Assembly: GCA_034007705.1 (NCBI GenBank)
Contig: JAVEQK010000004.1
Span: forward strand, 62,001-126,000
Direction of reading: 5' to 3'
Length of the DNA stretch: 64,000 nt
DNA from: UBA10518 sp022837185
GTDB taxonomy: Bacteria > Desulfobacterota > Desulfobulbia > Desulfobulbales > Desulfobulbaceae
Shown here piece by piece: positions 24,675 to 32,450 of the stretch. Position 1 is the first letter of the stretch, and each line of letters begins with the position of its first letter. The position numbers were made by a program, and so were the translations under genes. Below the pieces are notes generated by a model, which was not told where the DNA came from, ran no database searches, and saw only the letters and a program-made list of their open reading frames with translations.

Positions 24675-25106
24675 ATGATTACCATTGATATCACACTGTT
24701 CATTCACATTATCAACATGATCGTGCTGATGATCGTTCTTAACGCGATTCTCTACAAACCCGTCCAATCCATACTGCGCAAGCGCCAGGAAAAACTTGAG
24801 ACCCTCAGCAAGGATGTGGAGCAGTTCGAGGAAAATGCCCGGCATCGCCAGCAGGAAGTGGACAAGAAGATGAGAGAGGCCAGCGCCAGGGCCAAGGAGG
24901 CTCTGGACGGGGCCCGCAGCGAAGCCCAGGCGGCGGGCGCCGCTCAGCTCGAAGCCGTTCGCACCGAAGCGGAAGGCGAAAAGAAGAAACGGCAGACTGA
25001 AATTCGTTCGCAGATCGAGGCCGCCCAGAAGGAACTCCGGGAGGCCACGTCCGATTTTGCCAAACAGATGGCAGGAAAGATTCTTGGAAGGAGTCTGGAA
25101 GCATGA
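24675..25106 (+). CDS. atpF': ATP synthase Fo subunit b' (shorter stalk subunit)
   Basis: A 143-residue protein with one N-terminal membrane helix (~7-26, LFIHIINMIVLMIVLNAILY) and then a long charged coiled coil to the end. This is the peripheral stalk plan. Its short length and position before a second, longer b gene make it the b' partner. It ends by overlapping the next start (ATGA). Two different b genes are typical of Desulfobacterota, cyanobacteria and some others, where they form a heterodimer. Confidence 0.9.
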   Translation: MITIDITLFIHIINMIVLMIVLNAILYKPVQSILRKRQEKLETLSKDVEQFEENARHRQQEVDKKMREASARAKEALDGARSEAQAAGAAQLEAVRTEAEGEKKKRQTEIRSQIEAAQKELREATSDFAKQMAGKILGRSLEA

Positions 25107-25780
25107 GGCTGAAATTGACAAAATTCGTTTTTCCGCTGTTGTTGGTCTTTGTGCTGGGCGGCATGCCTTTTGTGGCGGCCGTCTCCCATGATGGCGGCGT
25201 TTCGTTTGCCGCGGAAACCGCAGCCGTTGATGCCGGGCACGGCGTTGAAGCCGCGGCCGAGGGCCACGGCTCGGCCCATCAAGCGAAAAGCATTACTCCG
25301 GCCAAGCTGAAGGATCTCTTCTGGAGGACGGTCAATTTCATCGCCCTGCTCGTCATCCTCATCAAATTTCTGGCCAAGCCCATCGGCAACGCCATTGCCG
25401 GTCGGCAGCAGCAGGTCGTTGACGAACTGAAAACCCTGCAGGCCAAACGGGATGCCGCCGAGCGTTCCTATAAGGAATTTGAGTCCCGGCTCGCCGGCAT
25501 GGAAAAAGAAATGGAAGTCGTGGTTCAGCGCGCCATTGCCCAGGCGGAGAACGAAAAGGCAAAAATCCTCCAGGATGCCGAGAAGGCCGCCGAGGACATC
25601 AAGCGCCAGGCGGAAGCGGCAATCCAGGCCGAAATCGTCGAGGCCAAACGTGCGCTGCGAGACGATATTGCCGATCAGGCGGCGGCCATGGCGGAAGAGT
25701 TGATCATCAAGAACCTGACACCGGAAGATCAGGTGAAGATAACCGAACAGTATCTTGACAGGATAGGTGCAGTACAGTGA
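25103..25780 (+). CDS. atpF: ATP synthase Fo subunit b, with long N-terminal extension
   Basis: A 225-residue stalk subunit, longer than the usual ~160. The first 27 residues look like a signal peptide or extra membrane helix (LTKFVFPLLLVFVLGGMPFVAA). A ~45-residue polar segment with several histidines follows, then the true membrane helix (~74-93, RTVNFIALLVILIKFLAKPIG) and the coiled coil. The extension implies a periplasmic N-terminus, an arrangement seen in some Desulfobacterota b subunits. The start and stop both overlap neighbouring genes. Confidence 0.9.
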   Translation: MRLKLTKFVFPLLLVFVLGGMPFVAAVSHDGGVSFAAETAAVDAGHGVEAAAEGHGSAHQAKSITPAKLKDLFWRTVNFIALLVILIKFLAKPIGNAIAGRQQQVVDELKTLQAKRDAAERSYKEFESRLAGMEKEMEVVVQRAIAQAENEKAKILQDAEKAAEDIKRQAEAAIQAEIVEAKRALRDDIADQAAAMAEELIIKNLTPEDQVKITEQYLDRIGAVQ

Positions 25781-26322
25781 GACAGACAATTTTAGCCAGA
25801 AGGTATGCCAAGGCCCTTTTCTCTCTTGGCAAGCAGCAGGACAACTATGAGGCATACAATGAGGCGCTCACGGCCATCGCCGACCTGATGCACGTGAGCC
25901 CGGAGGTTGGCGATTCGCTCACCAATCCCCTGTACCCTCTGGAAGCCCGCAAGAAGATCATGGCCAAGATCGCCTCCCTGGTCAAGGGGGACGCAATTCT
26001 CACTGCTTTTCTCAATCTCCTGGTGGAAAGGCAGCGGGCGGACATCCTGCCGGATATCGCCCTGGAGATGCAGGTCATGGTCGATCATGAGCAGAACATC
26101 AGCCATGGGACGCTGATCTCCGCCATTGAACTGGACAGCGCCCTGCAGGAAAAAATTCAGGCGACGCTGGAAAAAATTACTGGAACCAAGGTAATCCTTG
26201 AATCACAGGTTGATCCTTCCATAATCGGCGGCATCATCGCCAAGGTCGGAGACCTGGTTGTCGATGGAAGCATACGAACGCAACTTAACGGCTTAAAAGA
26301 TTCTATCAAGGGGAGAGAGTAG
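25777..26322 (+). CDS. atpH: ATP synthase F1 subunit delta
   Basis: A 181-residue OSCP/delta subunit beginning at a GTG that overlaps the atpF stop (GTGA). The start RQTILARRYAKALFSLGKQ and the C-terminal region VDPSIIGGIIAKVGDLVVDGSIRTQLNGLK are diagnostic. It joins the peripheral stalk to the alpha/beta hexamer. It is followed by atpA after four bases. Confidence 0.95.
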   Translation: MRQTILARRYAKALFSLGKQQDNYEAYNEALTAIADLMHVSPEVGDSLTNPLYPLEARKKIMAKIASLVKGDAILTAFLNLLVERQRADILPDIALEMQVMVDHEQNISHGTLISAIELDSALQEKIQATLEKITGTKVILESQVDPSIIGGIIAKVGDLVVDGSIRTQLNGLKDSIKGRE

Positions 26323-26326
26323 TCAA

Positions 26327-27850
26327 ATGCAGATCAAAGCCTCAGAAATCAGTCAGATCATTAAGGATCAAATTGCGGGCTACCAGAGAGATGTCGACCT
26401 GAAAGAGACGGGAACGGTGCTCTCGGTCGGTGACGGTATCGCTCGTGTCTACGGTGTTGAAAACTGCCAGGCCATGGAACTTCTCGAGTTCCCGGGCGGC
26501 ATTTTCGGCCTGGCCTTGAACCTTGAAGAGGACAACGTCGGCTGCGCGGTTCTGGGCGATGTTCGTAACATCAAGGAAGGGGATATAGTCAAGCGCACCG
26601 GCAGGATTGCCGAAGTTCCCGTGGGACCGGAAATGGACGGCCGGGTCGTGGACGGCATCGGCCTGCCCATCGACGGCAAGGGGCCGATCAACGCCAAGGA
26701 GACCCGCAAGATCGAGGTGCTGGCCCCGGGTGTTATCGCCAGGAAGAGTGTTCATGAGCCGTGCTATACCGGCCTGAAGGCCATCGATGCCATGACTCCG
26801 GTCGGCCGCGGCCAGCGGGAGCTGATCATCGGCGACCGGCAGATCGGCAAGACGGCCGTCTGCATCGATGCCATCATAGCCCAGAAAGATACCGACGTGC
26901 ACTGCATCTATGTTGCCATCGGCCAGAAAAAATCAACCGTGGCCCTGGTCGTCGAGGTCCTGCGCAAGCACGGCGCCATGGATTACACCACCGTTGTCGC
27001 CGCCTGCGCTTCCGACCCGGCGCCCATGCAGTATGTCTCCGCCTATGCCGGCTGCGCTATGGGTGAGTATTTCAGGGACAACGGCCAGCATGCCCTGATC
27101 ATTTACGACGACCTTTCCAAGCAGGCCGTTTCTTATCGCGAGCTTTCCCTGTTGCTGCGCCGGCCTCCAGGACGTGAGGCCTATCCCGGCGATATCTTTT
27201 TCAACCATTCACGACTTCTCGAGCGGGCATCCAAACTCAATGACGAGCTTGGCGCCGGCTCCCTGACCGCCCTGCCCATCATCGAAACGCAGGCCGGTGA
27301 CGTTTCCGCCTACATTCCGACCAACGTTATTTCCATCACCGACGGCCAGGTCTACCTGGAGCCGGCTCTCTTTTTTGCCGGCGTCCGCCCGGCGATCAAC
27401 GTTGGTCTCTCGGTTTCCCGGGTCGGCGGCGCGGCCCAGGTCAAGGCCATGAAACAGGTGGCCGGCACCCTGCGCCTCGATCTGGCGCAGTATCGTGAAC
27501 TCGCGGCATTTGCCGGATTCGGCTCCGACCTCGACGCAGCCACCCAGGCTCAGCTCACCCGCGGCGAACGCCTGGTGGAAATTCTCAAGCAGCCGCAGTA
27601 TAATCCGCTGTCGATGGAAAAGCAGGTGACCATCCTTTTCGCCGGCGCCAAGGGTTTTCTGGATGAACTCCCGGTCGACACCCTGGCGGATTACGAGAAG
27701 GAGCTCTTCACCTATGTCGAATCCAATGAACCGTCCATCTTCTCCGAGCTCAAGGAAAAGAAGGAAATTTCCTCCTCCCTGGAAGAGAAGATGAAAAAGA
27801 CCATGACTACCTTTGGGGAAACCTTCAAGGCGACAAAGGGACTCAACTAA
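26327..27850 (+). CDS. atpA: ATP synthase F1 subunit alpha
   Basis: 507 residues. The P-loop is GDRQIGKTA (170-178), with MRAxEIS-like N-terminus QIKASEISQIIKDQI and the signature PAINVGLSVSRVGGAAQ. It provides the non-catalytic nucleotide sites and the arginine finger. Length and motifs are ordinary for the family, and it keeps the usual place between atpH and atpG. Confidence 0.98.
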   Translation: MQIKASEISQIIKDQIAGYQRDVDLKETGTVLSVGDGIARVYGVENCQAMELLEFPGGIFGLALNLEEDNVGCAVLGDVRNIKEGDIVKRTGRIAEVPVGPEMDGRVVDGIGLPIDGKGPINAKETRKIEVLAPGVIARKSVHEPCYTGLKAIDAMTPVGRGQRELIIGDRQIGKTAVCIDAIIAQKDTDVHCIYVAIGQKKSTVALVVEVLRKHGAMDYTTVVAACASDPAPMQYVSAYAGCAMGEYFRDNGQHALIIYDDLSKQAVSYRELSLLLRRPPGREAYPGDIFFNHSRLLERASKLNDELGAGSLTALPIIETQAGDVSAYIPTNVISITDGQVYLEPALFFAGVRPAINVGLSVSRVGGAAQVKAMKQVAGTLRLDLAQYRELAAFAGFGSDLDAATQAQLTRGERLVEILKQPQYNPLSMEKQVTILFAGAKGFLDELPVDTLADYEKELFTYVESNEPSIFSELKEKKEISSSLEEKMKKTMTTFGETFKATKGLN

Positions 27851-27867
27851 ACAGAAGGAGAGTACCC

Positions 27868-28749
27868 ATGCCCGCATTAAAGGACGTTAAAAATAAAATT
27901 CAGGGTGTCAAGAAGACCGCGCAGATCACCAAGGCGATGAACATGGTGGCTTCTGCCAAGCTGCGCGGCGCCCAGGACAAAATGGAACGGTTCAGGCCGT
28001 ACAGCCAGAAATTCGCGGCGGCGATGAGCAACCTCTCCGGCAGCATGGAGGGCGGCAATCTCCCCCTGATGGAAACTCGGCCCGTCCAGACAGCTGAAAT
28101 AGTGGTTGTGACATCGGACCGCGGCCTGTGCGGCAGTTTTAATTCCAACATCATCGCCACAGCCGAAAGACTGATGAAAAAGTATGAGGCTGAAGGGAAA
28201 AAGGTAAGTTTCGTCTGCATCGGCAAAAAGGCGCACCGCTATTTCCGCAAGACCGGCAAGGTCCGTTCCTCGTATTCGGATATCATGGGGACGTTCCAGA
28301 TGTTCAACGCCCGGGAAATAGCCATGGATGTCGCCGAGAATTTCATGGTCCGAGGGAGCGACGAGGTCAAGATCATCTACGGCAAATTCCATTCTGTGGC
28401 TATTCAAAGGCCTGAAACAGAGGATCTGCTGCCGATCAAGCCGGTCGCCCAGACCGAGGAAGCCGCCAGGGAAGCGGCAAAAGTCGGAGGCGCTTATACC
28501 TATGAGCCCGAACCGGGCGAGATAATGGAGGTCCTGCTGCCGCTGTATCTCAATGTTCAGGTCTATCATGCCATGCTCGAGGTCGGAGCCAGCGAGCATG
28601 CCGCGCGGATGACCGCCATGGACAACGCGACCAAGGCCTGCAAGGATATAATTCATGATTTGACGCAACTGTACAATAAAGCGCGGCAGTCAGCGATCAC
28701 CAGCGAGTTGATGGATATCGTCGGCGGCGCTGAAGCACTGAAGGGATAA
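27868..28749 (+). CDS. atpG: ATP synthase F1 subunit gamma
   Basis: 293 residues. The N-terminus ALKDVKNKIQGVKKTAQITKAMNMVASAKL and the C-terminal MTAMDNATKACKDIIHDLTQLYNKARQSAITSEL are the two coiled-coil arms of the rotor shaft. The central fold has VTSDRGLCGSFNSN. AAGGAG precedes the ATG. Nothing unusual is seen. Confidence 0.97.
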   Translation: MPALKDVKNKIQGVKKTAQITKAMNMVASAKLRGAQDKMERFRPYSQKFAAAMSNLSGSMEGGNLPLMETRPVQTAEIVVVTSDRGLCGSFNSNIIATAERLMKKYEAEGKKVSFVCIGKKAHRYFRKTGKVRSSYSDIMGTFQMFNAREIAMDVAENFMVRGSDEVKIIYGKFHSVAIQRPETEDLLPIKPVAQTEEAAREAAKVGGAYTYEPEPGEIMEVLLPLYLNVQVYHAMLEVGASEHAARMTAMDNATKACKDIIHDLTQLYNKARQSAITSELMDIVGGAEALKG

Positions 28750-28801
28750 ATCAGATACTGCGACGGGTAGATATACTTATTGCAAGAGGAGGCCATTTCA
28801 A

Positions 28802-30223
28802 ATGGGTGATATGAAAGTAGGAAAAGTTATGCAGGTCATCGGACCGGTTGTCGACGTGGAGTTTGCGCCGGGAGATCTGCCGGCTATCATGAACGCGCTG
28901 TTCGTGTCGAACCCGGCCATCAATGATACTCCCGACAACCTTGTTATCGAGGTGGCCCAGCATCTGGGAGACAACGTCGTTCGCTGTATCGCCATGGACA
29001 TGACCGACGGACTGGTCCGCGGCATGGAGGTTCGTGATTCAGGTCTGCCCATTGAGATCCCGGTCGGCGCACCGGCGCTGGGGCGGATCATGAACGTAGT
29101 CGGGCGCCCGGTCGACGGCCTCGGGCCCATCAATTCAGACAAGAAGATGCCCATTCATCGTCCCGCCCCGGCCTTCACCGAACAGGACACCGAAGTCAAC
29201 GTTCTCGAAACCGGCATCAAGGTCATCGACTTGCTGGTTCCCTTCCCGCGAGGCGGCAAAATGGGCCTGTTCGGCGGTGCCGGCTGCGGCAAGACGGTCA
29301 TCATGATGGAGATGGTCAACAACATCGCCATGCAGCACGGCGGTATCTCCGTGTTCTGCGGTGTCGGCGAGCGGACCCGTGAAGGCAATGACCTCTACAT
29401 GGAGATGAAGGAATCCGGCGTCCTGCCCAAGGCGGCTCTGGTCTACGGCCAGATGACCGAACCCCCGGGGGCCCGCGCCCGCGTCGGTCTCACCGGACTG
29501 ACCGCGGCCGAATACTTCCGCGATGAGGAAGGTCAGGACGTGCTCTTCTTCGTTGACAATATTTTCCGTTTCACCCAGGCCGGCTCCGAAGTCTCCGCCC
29601 TGTTGGGCCGCATCCCTTCGGCGGTCGGCTACCAGCCGACCCTGGCTACCGACCTGGGTGCGCTCCAGGAGCGCATTACTTCGACCACCAAGGGATCGAT
29701 CACTGCGGTTCAGTGTGTATACGTGCCCGCCGACGACCTGACCGACCCGGCCCCCGCCACGACCTTCGCCCATCTTGACGGAACGGTCGTTCTCTCCCGG
29801 CAAATCGCCGAGCTCGGCATTTATCCGGCGGTCGACCCCCTTGACTCAACCTCCCGCATCCTCGATCCCATGGTTGTCGGCGAGGAACATTACCTGACCG
29901 CCCGCGGTGTGCAGGTGACCTTGCAGAAGTATAAAGAACTGCAGGACATTATCGCCATCCTTGGCATGGACGAACTGTCCGAGGAGGACCAGGTGACGGT
30001 TACCCGGGCTCGGAAGATCCAGCGCTTCCTCTCTCAGCCGTTCCATGTCGCCGAGGTGTTTACCGGTCATCCCGGCAAGTACTGCAAGGTTGAAGATACC
30101 GTCCGCGGATTCAAGGAGATTCTGGAAGGTAAGCATGATGAACTGCCTGAAAGCGCTTTCTACATGGTCGGCAATATAGAGGAAGCCGTTGCCAAGTCTG
30201 AGGCCGGCAAGGCGAAAGCGTAA
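28802..30223 (+). CDS. atpD: ATP synthase F1 subunit beta, with a cysteine in the P-loop
   Basis: 473 residues, the catalytic subunit. Motifs include FGGAGCGKTVIMMEM (P-loop 158-165), GERTREGNDLY, and ALLGRIPSAVGYQPTLATDLG. The P-loop is normally GGAGVGKT; here the codon is TGC, giving C162 in place of valine. The rest of the catalytic site (glutamate of GERTREG, arginine region) is intact, so the enzyme should be active. The gene is in its usual place before atpC. The change is real in the sequence given; its effect is unknown. Confidence 0.98.
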   Translation: MGDMKVGKVMQVIGPVVDVEFAPGDLPAIMNALFVSNPAINDTPDNLVIEVAQHLGDNVVRCIAMDMTDGLVRGMEVRDSGLPIEIPVGAPALGRIMNVVGRPVDGLGPINSDKKMPIHRPAPAFTEQDTEVNVLETGIKVIDLLVPFPRGGKMGLFGGAGCGKTVIMMEMVNNIAMQHGGISVFCGVGERTREGNDLYMEMKESGVLPKAALVYGQMTEPPGARARVGLTGLTAAEYFRDEEGQDVLFFVDNIFRFTQAGSEVSALLGRIPSAVGYQPTLATDLGALQERITSTTKGSITAVQCVYVPADDLTDPAPATTFAHLDGTVVLSRQIAELGIYPAVDPLDSTSRILDPMVVGEEHYLTARGVQVTLQKYKELQDIIAILGMDELSEEDQVTVTRARKIQRFLSQPFHVAEVFTGHPGKYCKVEDTVRGFKEILEGKHDELPESAFYMVGNIEEAVAKSEAGKAKA

Positions 30224-30258
30224 CAAAACATGGTTTGAGTCTCAGCTGAGGAAAAAGT

Positions 30259-30678
30259 ATGGCACAGATTCATCTTGAAGTCGTCACGCCCACCGGACCG
30301 GTTGTCAGTGATGATGTCGATATTGTCACCGCGCCTGGCTATGCTGGAGAATTCGGCGTCCTTGCCAATCACGCAATGTTTCTCAGTACCATTAAAACCG
30401 GTACCCTGACATTCAAGAAGGACAAGCAGACCAGGTACCTGATGGTCAGCGGCGGGTTTGCGGAAGTTTCCAATAACAAGATCACCTTTCTGGTGGAAAG
30501 CGCCGAGTACGGTCAGGACATTGATGTCGACCGGGCCATGCGGGCCAAGGAAAGGGCGGAGAAACGAATTGCCCAGGCAATGCAGAAAACCGAGCAGATC
30601 AACAGGGTCCGGGCCGAGGCCGCATTGCAGAGGGCCCTGGCCAGGCTGAAAACAGCCGAACAGGCTCGCCGACAGTAA
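30259..30678 (+). CDS. atpC: ATP synthase F1 subunit epsilon
   Basis: 139 residues. The N-terminal beta sandwich has HLEVVTPTGPVVSDDVDIVTAPGYAGEFGVLANH, the expected epsilon signature, and the C-terminal helical hairpin (~90-139) is rich in alanine and charged residues. It couples the rotor and inhibits ATP hydrolysis. It is the last gene before a strong terminator. No atpB (a) or atpE (c) gene accompanies the operon. Confidence 0.96.
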   Translation: MAQIHLEVVTPTGPVVSDDVDIVTAPGYAGEFGVLANHAMFLSTIKTGTLTFKKDKQTRYLMVSGGFAEVSNNKITFLVESAEYGQDIDVDRAMRAKERAEKRIAQAMQKTEQINRVRAEAALQRALARLKTAEQARRQ

Positions 30679-30713
30679 AAGCCATTTTCTCATTTCTTTA
30701 TATTTTCATGCAA

Positions 30714-30737
30714 GCCGCCCTTCGGGGCGGCTTTTTT
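30714..30737 (+). terminator. Rho-independent terminator of the atp operon
   Basis: GCCGCCC-TTCG-GGGCGGC (30714-30731) is a 7-bp GC stem with a UUCG tetraloop, followed by six T. Flanking AA and TT can extend the stem. Confidence 0.95.
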
Positions 30738-30979
30738 GCTTGCGCGCCCGCAAGGCGCCTTGCCTCCCTTGATCAGCCGGGCAGTTGACAGCACCGGTAG
30801 GTCGCCGGCGAACAGCTGCCGGGCATGCCGTATCGACGATGGCGTCTGATCTCCCGGACAGTTTGGTCGTCATTTTCTCTTGCTGATTGGAAAAAATGTA
30901 GTGTTGGGCTTGGCAAACTTGTTCTATTCTGATACATAACAAAGATTTCTTGTACTCATGATGCGATCAAGGAGCAGCG
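30738..30979 (+). promoter_or_regulatory. Intergenic region with promoter of the GltB/NfnB-like gene
   Basis: No gene is seen between the atp terminator and 30980. A good candidate promoter lies at 30910-30938: TTGGCA, 17 bases, then TACATA with an extended TGA just before it. Transcription would begin ~35 bases before the ATG. AAGGAG provides the ribosome site. I see no riboswitch. Confidence 0.5.
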
Positions 30980-32392
30980 ATGAAACCCAAAGAGCGCCTG
31001 GCGATTCCCCGGCAGAAGCCGAGGGAGCTCGACCCGCGTGAACGAATTACGAATTTCAGGGAAGTCACCCTCGGTTTTGACGAACAGGCAGCCATTCTCG
31101 AAGCAAACCGGTGTCTGCAGTGCAAAAAACCCGCCTGTATAGACGGTTGTCCGATTAACAATAACATTCCCGAATTTATCAACCTGCTGCGGAACAGACA
31201 GTTTGAGGAAGGGTACTGGAAGATCCGGGAAACCAGCACCATGCCCGCTGTCTGTTCCAGGATCTGTCCGCATGAGTTTCAGTGCGAAGGTGCCTGTCTG
31301 CGGGGCAAAAAAGGAGAGCCGGTCGCCATCGGCATGCTTGAGCGCTTTCTCGCCGACTGGATGGTGCTCAATAAAAAGAACCTCTTGCTGCCGTGCAAAG
31401 TTGACCGGGGAAAGAAAGTGGCCATTGTCGGTTCGGGCCCGGCCGGCATCACTGTCGCCCACTATCTGGCCCATGAGGGCTATCGGTGCACCATATTTGA
31501 GAGCCTGCCGGTGTTCGGCGGCATGCTTTCCGTCGGCATTCCCAATTATCGGCTGCCGCGCGACATCATCGGGGCGGAGCTGTATTCCCTCCAGAACTGC
31601 GGTGTTGATGTCGTCACCGGCGTGACCATAGGCCGTGACAAGACCCTCCGGGATCTGCAGGAGGAAGGGTTCGAGGCTGCATTTCTGGGCGTCGGGGCCC
31701 ATGCCAGCAGAAAGCTCGGTCTCGAAGGCGAGAAGGATACCGCCGGGGTCATTCATGGGGTCGATTATCTGCGCCGGGTCCTGACCGGTGAGGACCTGGA
31801 CATCGGCCAAACCGTCGTTGTCGTCGGCGGCGGCAATGTGGCCATTGATGTGGCCAGGTGCGCGCTGCGCAGGGGCTCAAGCAATGTATTTATTCTCTAT
31901 CGGCGGACCAAAAATGAGATGCCGGCCTCCAGGGCGGAGATCCGCCATCTGGAGGAAGAGGGGGTCCGCATAGAAATGCTGGCCGCCCCGATCAGGATTC
32001 ACGCGGAAAACGGCAAATTGACCGGCGTCGAATGTATGCGCATGGAGTTGGGCGAACCGGATGAGTCGGGCCGGCGGCGGCCTGTGCCCCTGGAAGGCTC
32101 GAATTTTTTCATTGAGGCCGATTGCCTGATTCCGGCCATCAGCCAGAACGTTGACCATACCGCGGACCGGGGATTCAAATTCCAAACCGCTCCCTGGGGG
32201 ACCTACGCCGTGGATCCCACTACCCTGCAGACCAGTGTGCCATGGGTTTTCGCCGGAGGCGACAATGTCCTCGGGCCGCAGACGGCGGCCAAGGCGGTTT
32301 ACCAGGGCAAAGTGGCGGCGGAATCCATCCAGCGGTACCTGGAAGGCATGGACCTCAAGGAAAACAGGAAGTTCCCCCAGAAACACATCTAA
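30980..32392 (+). CDS. NAD(P)-dependent glutamate synthase small-subunit-like / NfnB-like iron-sulfur flavoprotein
   Basis: 470 residues. The N-terminal domain carries two cysteine groups for [4Fe-4S] clusters: C45, C48, C53, C57 (CLQCKKPACIDGCP) and C92, C96, C102, C106 (CSRICPHEFQCEGAC). Then follow an FAD fold (VAIVGSGPAGITVAHYL) and an NAD(P) fold (VVVVGGGNVAIDVARCALRRG). This is the GltD/NfnB/SudA plan. No large GltB subunit and no NfnA/HydG-like partner lies next to it, so it could be a homomeric GltA-type enzyme, an unpaired NfnB, or a sulfide dehydrogenase subunit. The reaction cannot be chosen from the sequence. Confidence 0.88.
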   Translation: MKPKERLAIPRQKPRELDPRERITNFREVTLGFDEQAAILEANRCLQCKKPACIDGCPINNNIPEFINLLRNRQFEEGYWKIRETSTMPAVCSRICPHEFQCEGACLRGKKGEPVAIGMLERFLADWMVLNKKNLLLPCKVDRGKKVAIVGSGPAGITVAHYLAHEGYRCTIFESLPVFGGMLSVGIPNYRLPRDIIGAELYSLQNCGVDVVTGVTIGRDKTLRDLQEEGFEAAFLGVGAHASRKLGLEGEKDTAGVIHGVDYLRRVLTGEDLDIGQTVVVVGGGNVAIDVARCALRRGSSNVFILYRRTKNEMPASRAEIRHLEEEGVRIEMLAAPIRIHAENGKLTGVECMRMELGEPDESGRRRPVPLEGSNFFIEADCLIPAISQNVDHTADRGFKFQTAPWGTYAVDPTTLQTSVPWVFAGGDNVLGPQTAAKAVYQGKVAAESIQRYLEGMDLKENRKFPQKHI

Positions 32393-32450
32393 GCCAAGGA
32401 ACAGCGGCGGGCCGCTGCAAGCCCCCCGCGGAGCCGATCTCCCTGCCGGG

